This document shows, one piece after another, positions 33,808 to 44,708 of a DNA stretch of 64,000 nt (positions are counted from its first letter, which is position 1; each line of letters opens with the position of its first letter). A model generated the notes under the pieces. That model saw only the letters and a list, made by a program, of their open reading frames with translations. It was not told where the DNA came from and did not search any database. The translations under genes and the position numbers were made by a program. The DNA comes from Inonotus obliquus (lineage: Eukaryota > Basidiomycota > Agaricomycetes > Hymenochaetales > Hymenochaetaceae), in NCBI GenBank assembly GCA_032164295.1, contig JAJHTX010000002.1, positions 3,658,001-3,722,000 on the forward strand, read 5' to 3'.

Positions 33808-35409
33808 TCACTTCTCCTGATAAAACTTCAACAAATCATTAACATCATCCCTACTCCCCAAAAACACCGGGCACCGCTCATGAATAGTCTTGGGCTCAAC
33901 ATCTAAAATCCTTCCCTTTCCCGTGGTAGCAACCCCACCAGCCTGTTCCGTCAAAAACGCCATCGGAAAAGCCTCATACAACAATCGAAGTTTCCCGTTT
34001 TTGCTTTTCTTATCGTCTGGATAACCGAATATACCGCCGTAGAGAAGTGTACGATGGACGTCTGCTACCATCGAGCCTATGTAACGAGCGGAGTATGGAG
34101 ATTTGCCTTGGGGTGGGTATTTGATACTGTTGAGGTAGTTTATGACGGGTGGGTGGAAGTAGGTGCTGTTGCCTTCGTTGAAAGAGTAGATTTTGCCACG
34201 GGGTGGGATTTTTATCTGTGTTTAGTTGTTAGAATTGGTTGGAAATGAGATGATAAAGGCGATGTGTGTGTGAGAGCAGGGGGGAAAGGGGGATAATAAG
34301 ATGATCCATCCAGAGAAATACGGGAGCAGAAGCAGAAGAAGGGTCGGTTAATCACATGTGAGAGACAATGTGATGAGAGACGGGTGGAGACTTACATCTG
34401 GATGTGTGAGAATGAACTCTCCAAGAGCGGCATCAAGCGTGTATCCGTTCACTCCATTTCCTGTAGATAGGACGAGGTTGCATGATGATCCGTACCTGTG
34501 TAAAATAAAGAAGTAGTGTGTGAGTGGGTATTCACTTTACGCGAGTATGTTGGCGGTGAGAAAGGGTCGGGAGCGGAAGAGGATTGGATGGAAGGGGATG
34601 GGGGATGGGGAAAGCTGAGGAGGAGAGGACTTGCATTGTATATCCCGCCGCTACCATTTCTCGACCCGGTCGAAGAACGTCTGAGATATCTCCATCGTCC
34701 GAATGCTAGCTCACAACAACCACAAAATCAAATCAGCAATCCACCACCAACCAACGGACCAAGCCAAGCCAAAAACAAAGGGAGAACTCACAGCTTTATA
34801 AACCCCAAAAATCGTACCAATATTAACACCAGCGTCAATATTACTACTCCCATCCAACGGATCAAAAACAACACAGTATTTTCCTCGATAGGTTTCATCA
34901 ATGACAATAGCATCGTCTAATTCTTCAGAGACTAGGACGGAAGTTTTACGAGATGCTCGAAGAGAGTTGACCATGATGTCGTTTGAGAGTACGTCTAACT
35001 TTTTTTGTTCTTCGCCTTGAACGTTCATTTCACCTGCTAGACCGATGCTGTTCTCATCGTATATTTCTTTAGATGTAGATCATTTGTAGTTAAAGAAGAG
35101 GAGTGGAGAAAACGCACAGGTTGATAAGCCTCGCTTTCCTAACATTCGTCGCGATGAATTTGGATGTCGTTTGAATAGCAGTGAGGAGAAGCGTCAAGTC
35201 ACCCGTCGCAGCTGGACCCAACCGAATCTGATCACTCAGGATGTGTCTTTATCGCCAGTCACCAAGTCCGAATAAGAAAAGGAGAGTGTTAGTAACACTT
35301 TTCAAGCGAATGCACATGAGGATACTCGAACGTAATGTTTCTACTGGATATATGCACAGACTTACCTCGTAAGAGTAATGATGTCAGTATTCGGAGATTC
35401 TTCAGCCAT
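33808..35409 (-). CDS. FBP1: Fructose-1,6-bisphosphatase
   Basis: It performs the irreversible gluconeogenic step, fructose 1,6-bisphosphate to fructose 6-phosphate. Exons on the minus strand: 35409-35366, 35246-35118, 35047-34792, 34705-34635, 34495-34396 and 34215-33808, giving 335 residues, the normal length. Conserved pieces include [13 protein letters not shown], the metal site [11 protein letters not shown] (from 119), [18 protein letters not shown], and the active-site signature [15 protein letters not shown] with EQAGG. The fourth intron (34634-34496) needs a GC donor: AT|GCAAGT joined to G restores MYGSS exactly, while the nearby GT breaks the frame. The intron before the last exon is long (180 nt). 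In fungi this gene is glucose-repressed; no Mig1-type site was looked for exhaustively. It is convergent with monooxygenase 1, with 196 bp between stops. Confidence 0.95.
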
Positions 35410-35728
35410 CTTGTCTTGAAACCAAACACTTTTCAAAACAAAAGTCTTTGTAGAAACTGAGACTACGAGCAGGGATGAGACGAAAGACGAAAGATGAGAG
35501 CAGACGACCTCAATAAGTAGTCTCACTAGTACCAATTGCATGCACGGGAGGAATCGGCAATGAGACCTGACATCGCTCATTCCATTCATTACGTAAAGCG
35601 GATCAATCAATCTCTCCGGAGCACCGGACCATCTTCATTGGTCCGGTCCATTTCCTCCCAGCTACCAGATTAATCGCTAATGCATTCACCACATCTTTGA
35701 TTAGCTATTATATACAGTCCTTTAGTTC
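35410..35728. promoter_or_regulatory. FBP1 upstream region and 3' flank of the C2H2 gene
   Basis: 319 bp between the FBP1 start and the stop of the upstream C2H2 gene on the same strand. It must hold the FBP1 promoter. A CTCCGGAGCACCGG stretch near 35613-35626 is GC-rich and partly palindromic; otherwise nothing distinctive is seen. Confidence 0.4.
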
Positions 35729-38214
35729 CTATGTCTGAATCTGATATGGTAGCTTCATGGTGACGGGCTTCGGACCTTTACGCTCACGAAGAGGAACAGG
35801 GAAATAATCTTCATCTTCCTCTTCTTCGTCATCTCTGACTGTAGATGCAGTACTGAACGTCGTCTTGTGAGTCGGGATCTCTCGACTCGATTCGGGCGGA
35901 GCATCGGTGACGGCAACGGGAGCATCAGCGGCGGTACTAGTAGTACTACCGACGGAGGGTGTCGGTGGGAAGGCGGCAAGTACGGGTTCCGTCGCGCTCG
36001 TGAAGTAAGAAGTTACGGGAGTTGAAGTGGGATCGGGAACAAGAGCGGAGAAAGGCGGATGAAGTACTGTGGACTCAGGTTGAGTCTGCTGAAGTGGCCG
36101 TTCGGTGCGAACTTCGCTCACGTTCGCTGCTATCCCTCTTGGAGCGAGAGCAATGTCTTCCTCGTCTTCGTCTTCATCCTCATCCTCATCCTCATCATCG
36201 TCAAACATCTCCGCCTGCGCCTGAGCAATAGCGGCAGCAATCTCCGCACTAATCGCCACTACGCGCGCCTCAATCTGCGCATTCGTATTTTGTTGACTTG
36301 CAGCATGATCGAGCCTTTGTGGAATTTTCGCATTCGAATCCGTATTCGGATTTGAGGCTTGAGGGGGAGATGCTGAAGATGATGTGTTTTGAGAGAGTAA
36401 AGCAGTAAGTGTTCGAACGGATTCTTCGAGTACTGGGTCTATCACTGTATCGTCATCGTCTTCATCTTCGTCATCATCTTCATCCTCGTCCTCGCCGGTT
36501 TCAGCAACTTGACCGCCATCAAGTTTGCGTCTTTTCGGTCTCGGTTTGAAATTGTATCGTCTGCCATTGAATCACAATGTTAGTCCTTCCGCAAAGGGTG
36601 ATAAATGCAACTTACACGTTCGGATCAGGCTCGAAATCGGGATCATGTGAACGCATATGATTCGTGAGCGTCATGCGGCGAGTGAATTCCTTTAAACATC
36701 CAGGCCAATTACATGCATAAGGTCGTTTTCCGGTATGCGTGCGTCGATGTCTCGCGAGACTGCTCGAATCGCCGAACTTTTGTCCACAACGAGGATACTC
36801 GCACGTATGAGGTTTTTCGCCCGAGTGTACGCGAAGGTGGACATGCAGAGCTGAGCGCTAAACATAAACGTTGAATACACCAAGATTTAATCAGCATCAA
36901 CAATTCTAAGAAGAACGAAAAGCAAAACGACTAGACCCTCCTTACCTGAATAAACGATTTGCCGCAATCTTCCACAGGACACGGAAACGGTCTGTCACCA
37001 GTATGAATCTTAAAATGCCTCTCCGCATCGCTCTTCCTCCAAAACTTCTTCGAACAAAACTCGCACACGTACGACTTGCGTTCGTTCTCGGGTAATTTCT
37101 TCCTTCCGGGTTTCAACCTGATTCTGTTTGGATCGGCAGCGGCGCGGCGCCTTGAGGTGGTTTTGGTAGACGATTGACTTTGGGGTTGGGTGTTCGTTGG
37201 AGTGGGAGTAAGAGGGCCAGAAACGACGGGAGCAGGGGCCTGAGGAGGAGAGGGGGGTGGGGGAGCACTAGGTCCAGCAACGGGCGCTTCAGTCTGAACT
37301 TGAAGCTCAGGCCCCACTTGAGGTTGAGGATTGGTAGCCTGAGCCTGAGCCTGAGCCTGAGCAGCAAATACCGGGCTATAATACGGAAACGTGCCCGTCA
37401 AAGGACCTGGATTAGGTACGATAGGTAGATAGTACTGTAACGTTGCGGCCATCGAAGACGTAGAAGATGGAGTAGAAGCGGCAGGACCAAAAATGCTGAA
37501 AGTCTCGACTACAGGATTGTTGTTCTCGTTATTCGTTGATCCTGCTACTTCCTCAATCGGCGGCATTTGTGCAAAATGACCTGCACCTGCTTGCTCGAGC
37601 TGCGCCGCGAGTTGTGCAATCAACTCCGAGAGGTCATTCTCGCTAACACCTTCCACTCCGCCTGTTCCTGATCCCGTTCCTTCTCCATAAGTCAAGTCGG
37701 CATTGAGGGAATGAAACCCAGGTGGACTCTTAACAGCAATTTGGGCTTGTATAGCATGCGCGGCTTGAAGGACTGCAGCTAGACCAGAGAGGTATTGTTC
37801 TTGAGGAACCTGTTGAAATTCTTCGATAGGGGAAGAAGTCGAACTATGATCGTGATGTTGGTCTTGCAATACCGTAGTCGGTGCATTCACAATTGGTGAT
37901 ACAAGCGCGGGATTGATACATCCAGAATTCCCGGCTTCCGTCTGGTTAGTCCCGAGTAAAGCAGCCAATTCTCGTTCGAGTACTTCGTCCACCGTACACT
38001 GTTCGTCGTCAACATTGGATACATCGGTATCACCATTACCATTGCTTCCTCCTGTTTCAGTGTTCCGTTCGTTCCCATCAGGCTCATCTGATAGGTTGAC
38101 GTTTATACTCCCATCTGAGATATTAAGAAACTCGAGCTCTGGTCGAGCGTTCTCGTCGTCATGTTCATCCTGGCTTTCGGTCTGCGTCGTTGAAACTGGG
38201 CCACTGTCGACCAT
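35729..38214 (-). CDS. Four-finger C2H2 transcription factor
   Basis: This is a nuclear DNA-binding protein of 780 residues from exons 38214-36946, 36857-36616 and 36560-35729. The N-terminal 370 residues are acidic and Gln/Pro-rich, typical of an activation region, with an AQ repeat (AQAQAQAQA). Four consecutive C2H2 fingers lie at about residues 384-500: CEFCSKKFWRKSDAERHFKIH, then CPVEDCGKSF(I)Q..., CEYPRCGQKFGDSSSLARH and CNWPGCLKEFTRRMTLTNH, with linkers TGDRPF, SGEKPH and TGKRPY. This arrangement resembles the Azf1/Klf-like fungal group. The C-terminus has basic KRRK and long Asp/Glu runs encoded by a GAT/GAG microsatellite near 36165-36210. The ATG at 38214 is the first in frame; the frame stays open to 38385 without another ATG, so a further 5' exon is possible. 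Confidence 0.83.
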
Positions 38215-39194
38215 TTGCTTTGCTGATTTCTGCCATCGTGATTGTATACAAAGGGTGGTGATGATGATAGGAACGAGACAAAATAGGATTGATGTGTAGT
38301 AAATCGGGTTAGGGAGATTTGAAGCAGGACGCACAGACCAGGTGGTCAGTGCGTGGGCTTCAATTGCACAATGCTCGAAATCCACTCACTGTATGGATAT
38401 TCTTTCCCTTTCTCAATTGTTATCGTCTTTACTTCCTTTCTTGGTCTCTTCTGATGTGTTCTGCACTGACGATGTGTTGTAGGCGTGTTGCGTTGAGTGA
38501 AGAGATGAACTGGTTGACTACTAATGCACGTGGGATGGGATAAAGGGACCGACATTAAAATTATTCACTTAAGCCACAATTTCTCTTGTTTAGCCTCGCC
38601 ATCGCCATAATCTTTCCAGCTCGTCGGTTATATTCTGGAATCAAGGACAAGACCGAATCGGTTATGTGCTGGCGAGTAACACCCACTGCGATTGAATGAT
38701 GAGAAATTCCATCCGGTGAACTGGCACACTCAGGATTGAGCTGTGCCGCAGCGTGTTGAGGATACAGTATTACAGTCGATATTGCTTGTGTTTGTATGTT
38801 CTCATATTCTCCAGGCGCCGTGGTCTGGAGCACTAGTCAGCCGCGGGCTGGTCAATATAATCCGTGATTTTTTAGAAATAAAGCCATGGCAAGTTTGAAG
38901 GTGCATCTTTCTATTGTCATTTGAGTGGTTAGCGAAACCAGCGCTCAGTAGCGCTACCAAGTTGGCTGCGAACTGCGTTCACAAGCCGGGTGACATCAAA
39001 ATCGCCCGAACGCGAAAGACGCGCACGGGTCGCAGCAGTAACAACAATCCAACTTCTCTCGCCTTTCCACCACCATCTTCTCGTTTCTCACCCGCCAAGT
39101 GTCTCTCCTCTTGGCTATTCCCCACATTCACATTGACCCTATCCTTCATCTACATCGACAACTACGCTGGTAACAGCGACGAGAACAAGAAGAA
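38215..39194. promoter_or_regulatory. Divergent spacer, C2H2 factor and Pmp3/Sna3-like gene
   Basis: 980 bp between two opposed starts, large for this region and consistent with a regulated transcription-factor promoter. Polypyrimidine stretches (about 38396-38420 and 39056-39120) flank the two genes. No additional gene is supported. Confidence 0.4.
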
Positions 39195-40408
39195 ATGGGG
39201 CTGGGGTTAATACGAAACGGCAAAATCGACCTAACTCCTCGACGACATCATGGCTTCGCAGTGGTACTATTCTTCTTCGGAATGTTGTTCCCTCCTCTCG
39301 GTACGAGCTATTTCTTTCCTAATGAATCGAGGAGGTCCTATGGGAGGCTGACACTGGAATGCTGTACTGTTGTATAGCTGTTGCTGCGAGATTTGGCATT
39401 GGGAAGGATTTCTGGTTGAATTTGGTGCTAACTATCTGTGGCTATATACCAGGTCAGTAGCATACACTCTCATATCTTGCATAGGAGGCGGACTGATGGT
39501 ATCGTCTGTGCAGGACATGGCCATAACTTCTACATCCAAGTAGGTTCCCTGACCTTATTGTCATTCTACCTCCCCACCACTCAAACTCCTAACTTACAAC
39601 CCAGAACATCCGTAACAACTCCAACCGGCGCCGGATGCCTAAGTGGGTGGCCAAGTACGGACTCGCTGATACCTACGAAATGGAACGACGCAAGAAACGC
39701 AGTGAATGGGCTGCACGATACAATGATCGACTTCCACATAGCGTTTTCGAAGGACAAGAATACGCTGAAGGCGAGGTACCTGACCCTCCATCTAGGGAGA
39801 ACTCGATACTCGACCCCGAGTCGCGCGCGAGGAGGGAGAGACTACAGCAGGAGGGACTTTGGAATGAGGAAGAGGAGAGATACTATGGACAGCGAGAGAG
39901 GGGGAGGGGTAATGGCAGTCTTGATTCTGGATCTATATCGACTTCAGGAGGGGGAAGTAGTTCGCGGTGGCACTACCCAGCAAACTTCGAAGATACGCTC
40001 CCTGGTTCTGAGACCTCATTAGACGGAGGACTAGGGGGAAAGAAGAAGAAGAAGAAGACGAAAGGAAAGAAGGATAGATGGGCGATGACGGAAGATGCCT
40101 ATAACGCCCCTCCCGGCTCCGCATTGACGAAGAAACGAAAGTCGAAGAAGACGAAGTTGAAGAATCATTCGACTGTGGGAGGGGTAGATCAAGACGGTGT
40201 TGAAGATTATGATAGGAGGAGGAGGAGTGAGTTGTCGTTAGATGATGGGCCTGGATTCCCTGAGGATCCGGAGGGTGGACTGTATGGCGAGAGGAGGAAG
40301 ACTACGGTGGATGGCGTTGGGAATGGTCATGCGGGTAATGGAGTACCAGACGTACCGTCTGTTAGGCCGGATGGAAGGAAGAGGGATGAGTTGGATCACG
40401 AATTTTGA
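39195..40408 (+). CDS. Pmp3/Sna3-type proteolipid with long charged tail
   Basis: UPF0057 proteins are tiny two-span proteolipids of the plasma membrane or endosome; Sna3-like members carry a cytosolic tail with PPxY motifs sorted by Rsp5. Exons: 39195-39300, 39378-39452, 39514-39539 (26 nt) and 39605-40408, giving 336 residues. The two hydrophobic segments FAVVLFFFGMLFPPLAVAARFG and DFWLNLVLTICGYIPGHGHNFYI match the family's FPP...GYIPG...HA.Y pattern and appear only when the exons are joined in this frame. The remaining 260 residues are highly charged, with Lys runs (KKKKKKTKGKK), DRW, and Ser/Gly linkers. YNAPPGSA is present but no clear PPxY. The start ATG (AGAAATGGG) is the only in-frame choice without another intron, so the N-terminus is the least certain part. 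Confidence 0.78.
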
Positions 40409-41236
40409 GGAGTTGAGTGGTGAATGGAAATGACATGCGCTTCGTTGCTGAGGCAGGTTACCTCTTCTCTCTCTTATCCCCACACATCCTCTGCTCTGTG
40501 TTATAACTAATAATAGCAAGAACGATTAGTAGCTATAGCTATAGCTGTATGAATATTATCCATCGATTTCAATACCACAAACTATTTTCCTTTTTGTAAA
40601 AGGATTTGTTTCCATCGTTCCACTGTATATACTCATCTCTCTTATTCTTTGAGCGACCAGCATCTTCACTGCTTCTAATCAGAGAACCAGCGCAGTTCGT
40701 CGCCGAGTCATGACCTCCACAATTTCTTCAGTTTGATCTGCATTTCAGCCGAAACCGTCGTCCCAGTCATTCTCATCTCTTCATCATACTACTACCTTGT
40801 ATTCTCAAGCACCTCACCACAAGGAACATTCAATCGACCAACATCATGGCGAGATTGAAATCAGAACATAGCCATTACAATGGCCCAGGCAAATGGCATA
40901 GCCGACAATCTCAATGTCGCAATGATAGCGACGCGTTCCTTGCCCACGAACATGAAAAATAGAACTTGAGAAGCACATCAAGTCCATATGCCGCAACAAT
41001 ATTGCTCGCTTATACTTCCGCTGGCCCAGGCGGTTCTGAATCGCACATATATATACCCCTTGGGTGTTCTCACCGCTGGCTTTGCTTGCTGGTAACCGTG
41101 CATTCCCCGGTACCCTTCCTGGTTGCTAGTACTGCGTTCTGGAGTCTGGCCTTGGGCAGTCGTAGAAGCATCCCCGAGTCCTCGTCGTCGCAGTGGCCCA
41201 ATTCCAATTGAAAGGAATCGGGAAAGCAATTCAACT
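40409..41236. other. Spacer and presumed PNGase A promoter
   Basis: 828 bp between two plus-strand genes. It contains an AGCTATAGCTATAGCT microrepeat at about 40532-40548 and CT-rich leader sequence from 40600 to 40800. Short ORFs here have no family features. Confidence 0.45.
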
Positions 41237-43772
41237 ATGCGTTCACGGAAATCCTTCATCCTTGGCTTGGCAAGTGCTCTTCTGGGGTTGGGAAATTTGG
41301 GAGGGCACGGAGCTCGTGCTGCTGTCCTTGTAGACTTTCAAGTTGCTCAACCCCCTCCGTCACCGAAGGATGCGGAACAGTGTACTCAGGTTCTCATTGA
41401 GTGAGTATTCTTTCGTTCTAGTTTGTCATGCTTCATGTAAGTTGCTGATGGATTGTGTTTTCTTGATAGACATACGTTTGGGAATTCCTTCGGACAGTAA
41501 GTCGTAATAATTCATGAGGCTTCCCGTCTCGAGTGCGGGATACAGATCGGTTGACGATCCTCCCTTTTGTTTTGACGTTGAAGACCGGCGGTTGCGAATT
41601 ATTCGTACGTTTCTTTGACCTTCACTATTTACAATTATCGCTCTAATACCTGATTACAGACCTCCGACGGACTGTGGAGAAATAGGATCGTGGGCGGGTA
41701 TTAGCTTGAATCTTACAGTAACTTCGAATGGGGTACGTATGCATGTTTAAAACACTCCCGCAATTCTGAGCATCACTCGGTCGTATAGACTCAGTTCGAT
41801 CGTCTTGGGATATTTACGTTCCAGGATACCGAGAGTAAGCAGCTCAATCTGCTTCTTCGCTTTTCCGTACTGACGGGCTATTTCATTGCGACGACTAGTC
41901 TGGCGGACTTCAACACCAGAACCAACGAGAGGCGATGGAATTATATGGACGCATCTCAAAGATGTCACTCGATTCATCCCGCTGTTCTCTTCTCCGGGGG
42001 AATTTATATTCGAGCTTGATAACTTGCTTCAGCAAGGCTTGGATGGACAATATGCTTGTGGGTCTTCTTTTTCGTTCGATTTGTTTGAGGCATAAGTTCC
42101 TCCTACGAATGACGCATGAAGTTTGACTACGGTTTTGAATATAGCAACTGTATCGGTGACATTTTTCGCGTCTTCTGCTGGTCGCCCGCCTGCGGGTAAG
42201 GCCGACCTCATTGTACCCATCTCCGCCAATTCTGGATCAAGTCCAGATGATAACGCTCCGTCTGTCCCACCCGCAACCTCCGTGAGCCATTCCCACCCCG
42301 CATATCTCTTCGAGTTATCTCCGCTAATCCTGTTACGATCTATTTACATAGCTAAACGTAACTTTCCCAAGAAACACTATCCAAGTCTTCGCAGAAATAT
42401 TTGCGTCCGGGAACGGGAACGAAGAATTTTGGTACTTCAACACTGCTAACGAGTTTTTGGGTGACTTGCCACCGGGTACCTCCTTTGGAGAAGGACCGTT
42501 TAGAGAAGTGAGGTTGTTGATTGATGGTGTGCTTGCGGGTGTTGCGTTCCCGTATGCAGTTATTTTTACGGGTGGGATTGTTCCGACTGCTTGGAGGTTA
42601 GTTGATTTTGTAATGCCTTGTCGGAGGGTGTTGATTCTTTTCTTTCGGATCGTTTTGCAGACCGATTACATCGTATGGCGCCGTGGATTTACCAACTTAC
42701 GTCCTGGACTTGACACCTTTTTCTCCCTTACTCGCTGACGGCAATCCACACACGTTCACATTTGACGTAGCTTCAGCTGAAACAGACCATGCGATCAATC
42801 CCAACTGGTTTGTATCGGGACTCGTTCAAGTTATCACCGATCCCAATAGTGACGCTCAAACTACCGGAGAAATTACTCTATACGATGCACAGCCTTTTGC
42901 TATTACCGAGACGACAGGAAGCGTAGATGGTAGTGATGTGAACGTGACGGTTAGAGCAACGAGGAGTGTACATATAGAAGCTACAGTTGTTGGTGGGAAT
43001 GGGGACGTGAATAATGTGGTTGTGAGGCAGGAATTGGAGTTTGAGAATACGCAGAGTTTCTTGCAGGATACTGCCGTACAGGTATTGACGTCTTTTTTCG
43101 TTTCGCTCGCGTTTCTGGATCTTATTGTCCTTTCTTTGCATGCCACGAACAGAATGTGTTCCAGCTAACAAGTGGATCGGTTTCTTCGACGCATAATGGT
43201 GTTCCAGCTGTGACGGACACGTTCTCGTATCCATTCAACGTCAACTTTACGGTTCTCACTCCAGACGGATCACAATGTAAGTAACGGTCTTGTAACGTCT
43301 CTCAATCAGCACACTGACAATCAACTAACCCACTACCATTATTTATCGGAACTCTTAACGGAAAAAAGTCTCATCAACATTCGACCACTCCTACATCCGC
43401 ACACTCACACCCTCTCCCTTCATCCTCTCCACGACGATCTCCTCGCACCAACTAGCCTCTGGTTTCTTCACTCTCTCATCAAGCGGAAACACAGGAAACG
43501 GTACATCCAATAACACATTCGCTTATGCTGATGGAGACGGAAATACGTATGAGAGGGAAGTGGATAGTGTTAATGTTGTTATTGTTAGAGATAGGGAAGG
43601 TGGGAGTCTTGCACCTACTGCTGTTCCTTCTTTGGTTGGGAGTGGGGGTGGGGGTGAAGGTGTGGGAGGGGGACAAAGGGTATTTGAAGGGGAAGTGGTT
43701 AGGTTCCCTGGGAGGAAGTTGAAGTCTAGTCAGGGAAGTGGGATCGGGAGTAGGGGTGCGAATGGTCAGTAA
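41237..43772 (+). CDS. Peptide-N-glycosidase A (PNGase A family amidase)
   Basis: PNGase A releases whole N-glycans from Asn of glycopeptides, usually in acidic vacuolar or extracellular space. Exons: 41237-41400, 41470-41496, 41584-41604, 41660-41732, 41789-41834, 41899-42057, 42145-42281, 42352-42596, 42661-43081, 43153-43276 and 43369-43772: 11 exons, 606 residues. A signal peptide ends at GARAA. The family core is clear once spliced: FQVAQPPPSP, CTQVLIEHTFGNSFGQPAVANYSPP, LNLTVTSNGTQFDRLGIFTFQD, EIWRTSTPEPTRGDGIIWTHLKDV, YFNTANEF and PFREVRLLIDGVLAG. The catalytic Glu of the family was not mapped. The first part is cut into exons as small as 27 and 21 nt. The C-terminus is Gly/Val-rich without an obvious anchor. 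Confidence 0.9.
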
Positions 43773-44026
43773 TGGTCCTTGAACGATGCATACCTACAAT
43801 AGGATAGGAAGGATGTTTACGTGGGTATGGCACGTTACAATTCACTTGTTCCCCGAACTTCTTTGGTCTATCTTGCAATGCGCTGACAGTACAATGGAAG
43901 ATGACATGCCAGTCTTTCAACGCCACCACTACTGAGTACACAATTTGTCAAAGAAATTGACAAGATACGGGGTTGACAAAAGGATGAGTAAGGTGTAAAC
44001 TGGACCGAACGGTTACAACTGTATCA

Positions 44027-44052
44027 TATCGGTTGAACGAAAAGTATGTCGG
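44027..44052 (+). repeat. 26-bp direct repeat, copy 1
   Basis: The sequence from TATCGGTTGAACGAAA to GTCGG matches 23 of 26 bases with a copy at 44903-44928 in the same orientation. The pair brackets the repeat-encoding ORF at 44250-44708. Confidence 0.65.
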
Positions 44053-44185
44053 AACGACAATTAATGTGACCGACCGAACATTCTCTACCCTTCCTTGGCA
44101 GTGGCCAGTGGGACAAGAGACAAGACAGCAAAGTGTCAACTTGGCTCGCAATACTGAGAATGCAAACTTGATAAGCTGCCTGAGG

Positions 44186-44193
44186 TATATAAA
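44186..44193 (+). promoter_or_regulatory. TATA box (TATATAAA)
   Basis: A perfect TATATAAA lies 57-64 bp before the ATG at 44250 and only 18-25 bp before the ATG at 44211. With transcription starting about 30 bp after a TATA box, the ATG at 44250 is the more likely start. This box therefore decides the N-terminus of the next gene. Confidence 0.6.
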
Positions 44194-44249
44194 GGCGCCT
44201 GAATTTCAGTATGGCGGGACAACACACACAGGGATATTGCAACTTGAAG

Positions 44250-44708
44250 ATGCCTGCGAAGCGCGGCCGGAAAACCTCAACCTTTGTGACTTCACATCGC
44301 GCAATTGACCCTCAAACTGTAATCCTCAATCCGAGTCAAAGGGAACCAAATTCGGGAGGTGGACAACCCACCAGCAACCAGCAGCCCAAGAAACGAAAAC
44401 CACCAGCAGAGCCAGCAGCGCAACCCGCCCAGGAGGTGCCTCACTGGGAGCCTGGGGGGTCATGGACTGTATTTAGACTGGGCAAGAAGAAACTACTGCC
44501 GCCGGAAAACGAGCCGGAGGAACCAGAACCGCCGGAAAACGAGCCGGAGGAACCAGAATCGACGGAACAGAAGACGAAGGAACAGGAGACGAAGGAACAG
44601 GAGACGAAGGAACAGAAGACGGAGGAACAGAAGACGAAGAAGAAACCCCAGTACCAGCGAATTAAAGTCCCAAACCCCCTAAATGCAGCTGGTAGCAACT
44701 GGAAGTGA
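44250..44708 (+). CDS. Small Pro/Glu/Lys repeat protein (hypothetical)
   Basis: This is an intronless ORF of 152 residues from ATG 44250 (MPAKRGRKTST...), or 165 from ATG 44211. The N-terminus has a basic AT-hook-like KRGRK. The middle repeats PPENEPEEPE twice, encoded by a near-perfect 30-bp duplication (44501 and 44531). It continues as about five EQ(K/E)TK(E) pentads encoded by a 15-bp unit (44563-44637). The end is basic (KKKPQYQRIKVPN). A TATA box at 44186-44193 supports transcription. No family is recognised and no domain is visible. It could be a lineage-specific or recently formed gene, or an untranslated repeat tract. The tandem codon repeats keep the frame open in more than one frame, which weakens the coding evidence. 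Confidence 0.5.
   Translation: MPAKRGRKTSTFVTSHRAIDPQTVILNPSQREPNSGGGQPTSNQQPKKRKPPAEPAAQPAQEVPHWEPGGSWTVFRLGKKKLLPPENEPEEPEPPENEPEEPESTEQKTKEQETKEQETKEQKTEEQKTKKKPQYQRIKVPNPLNAAGSNWK
44501..44637 (+). repeat. In-frame minisatellite: 30-bp x2 then 15-bp x5
   Basis: Two 30-bp units (GCCGGAAAACGAGCCGGAGG...) are followed by five 15-bp units of the form (A)GGAACAG(A/G)AGACGA. Both periods are multiples of three, so the array preserves the reading frame of the surrounding ORF. Confidence 0.85.

Larger units (their letters stand above)
43773..44249. other. Spacer before the small repeat ORF
   Basis: 477 bp including the 3' flank of PNGase A, one copy of a 26-bp direct repeat (44027-44052) and a strong TATA box (44186-44193). 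No other gene is seen. Confidence 0.45.

Noticed and set aside
38215..38385. Hydrophobic 57-residue N-terminal extension of the C2H2 factor
   Set aside because: It has no ATG (only GTG at its start) and a membrane span is implausible for a nuclear zinc-finger factor; probably 5' UTR or intron.
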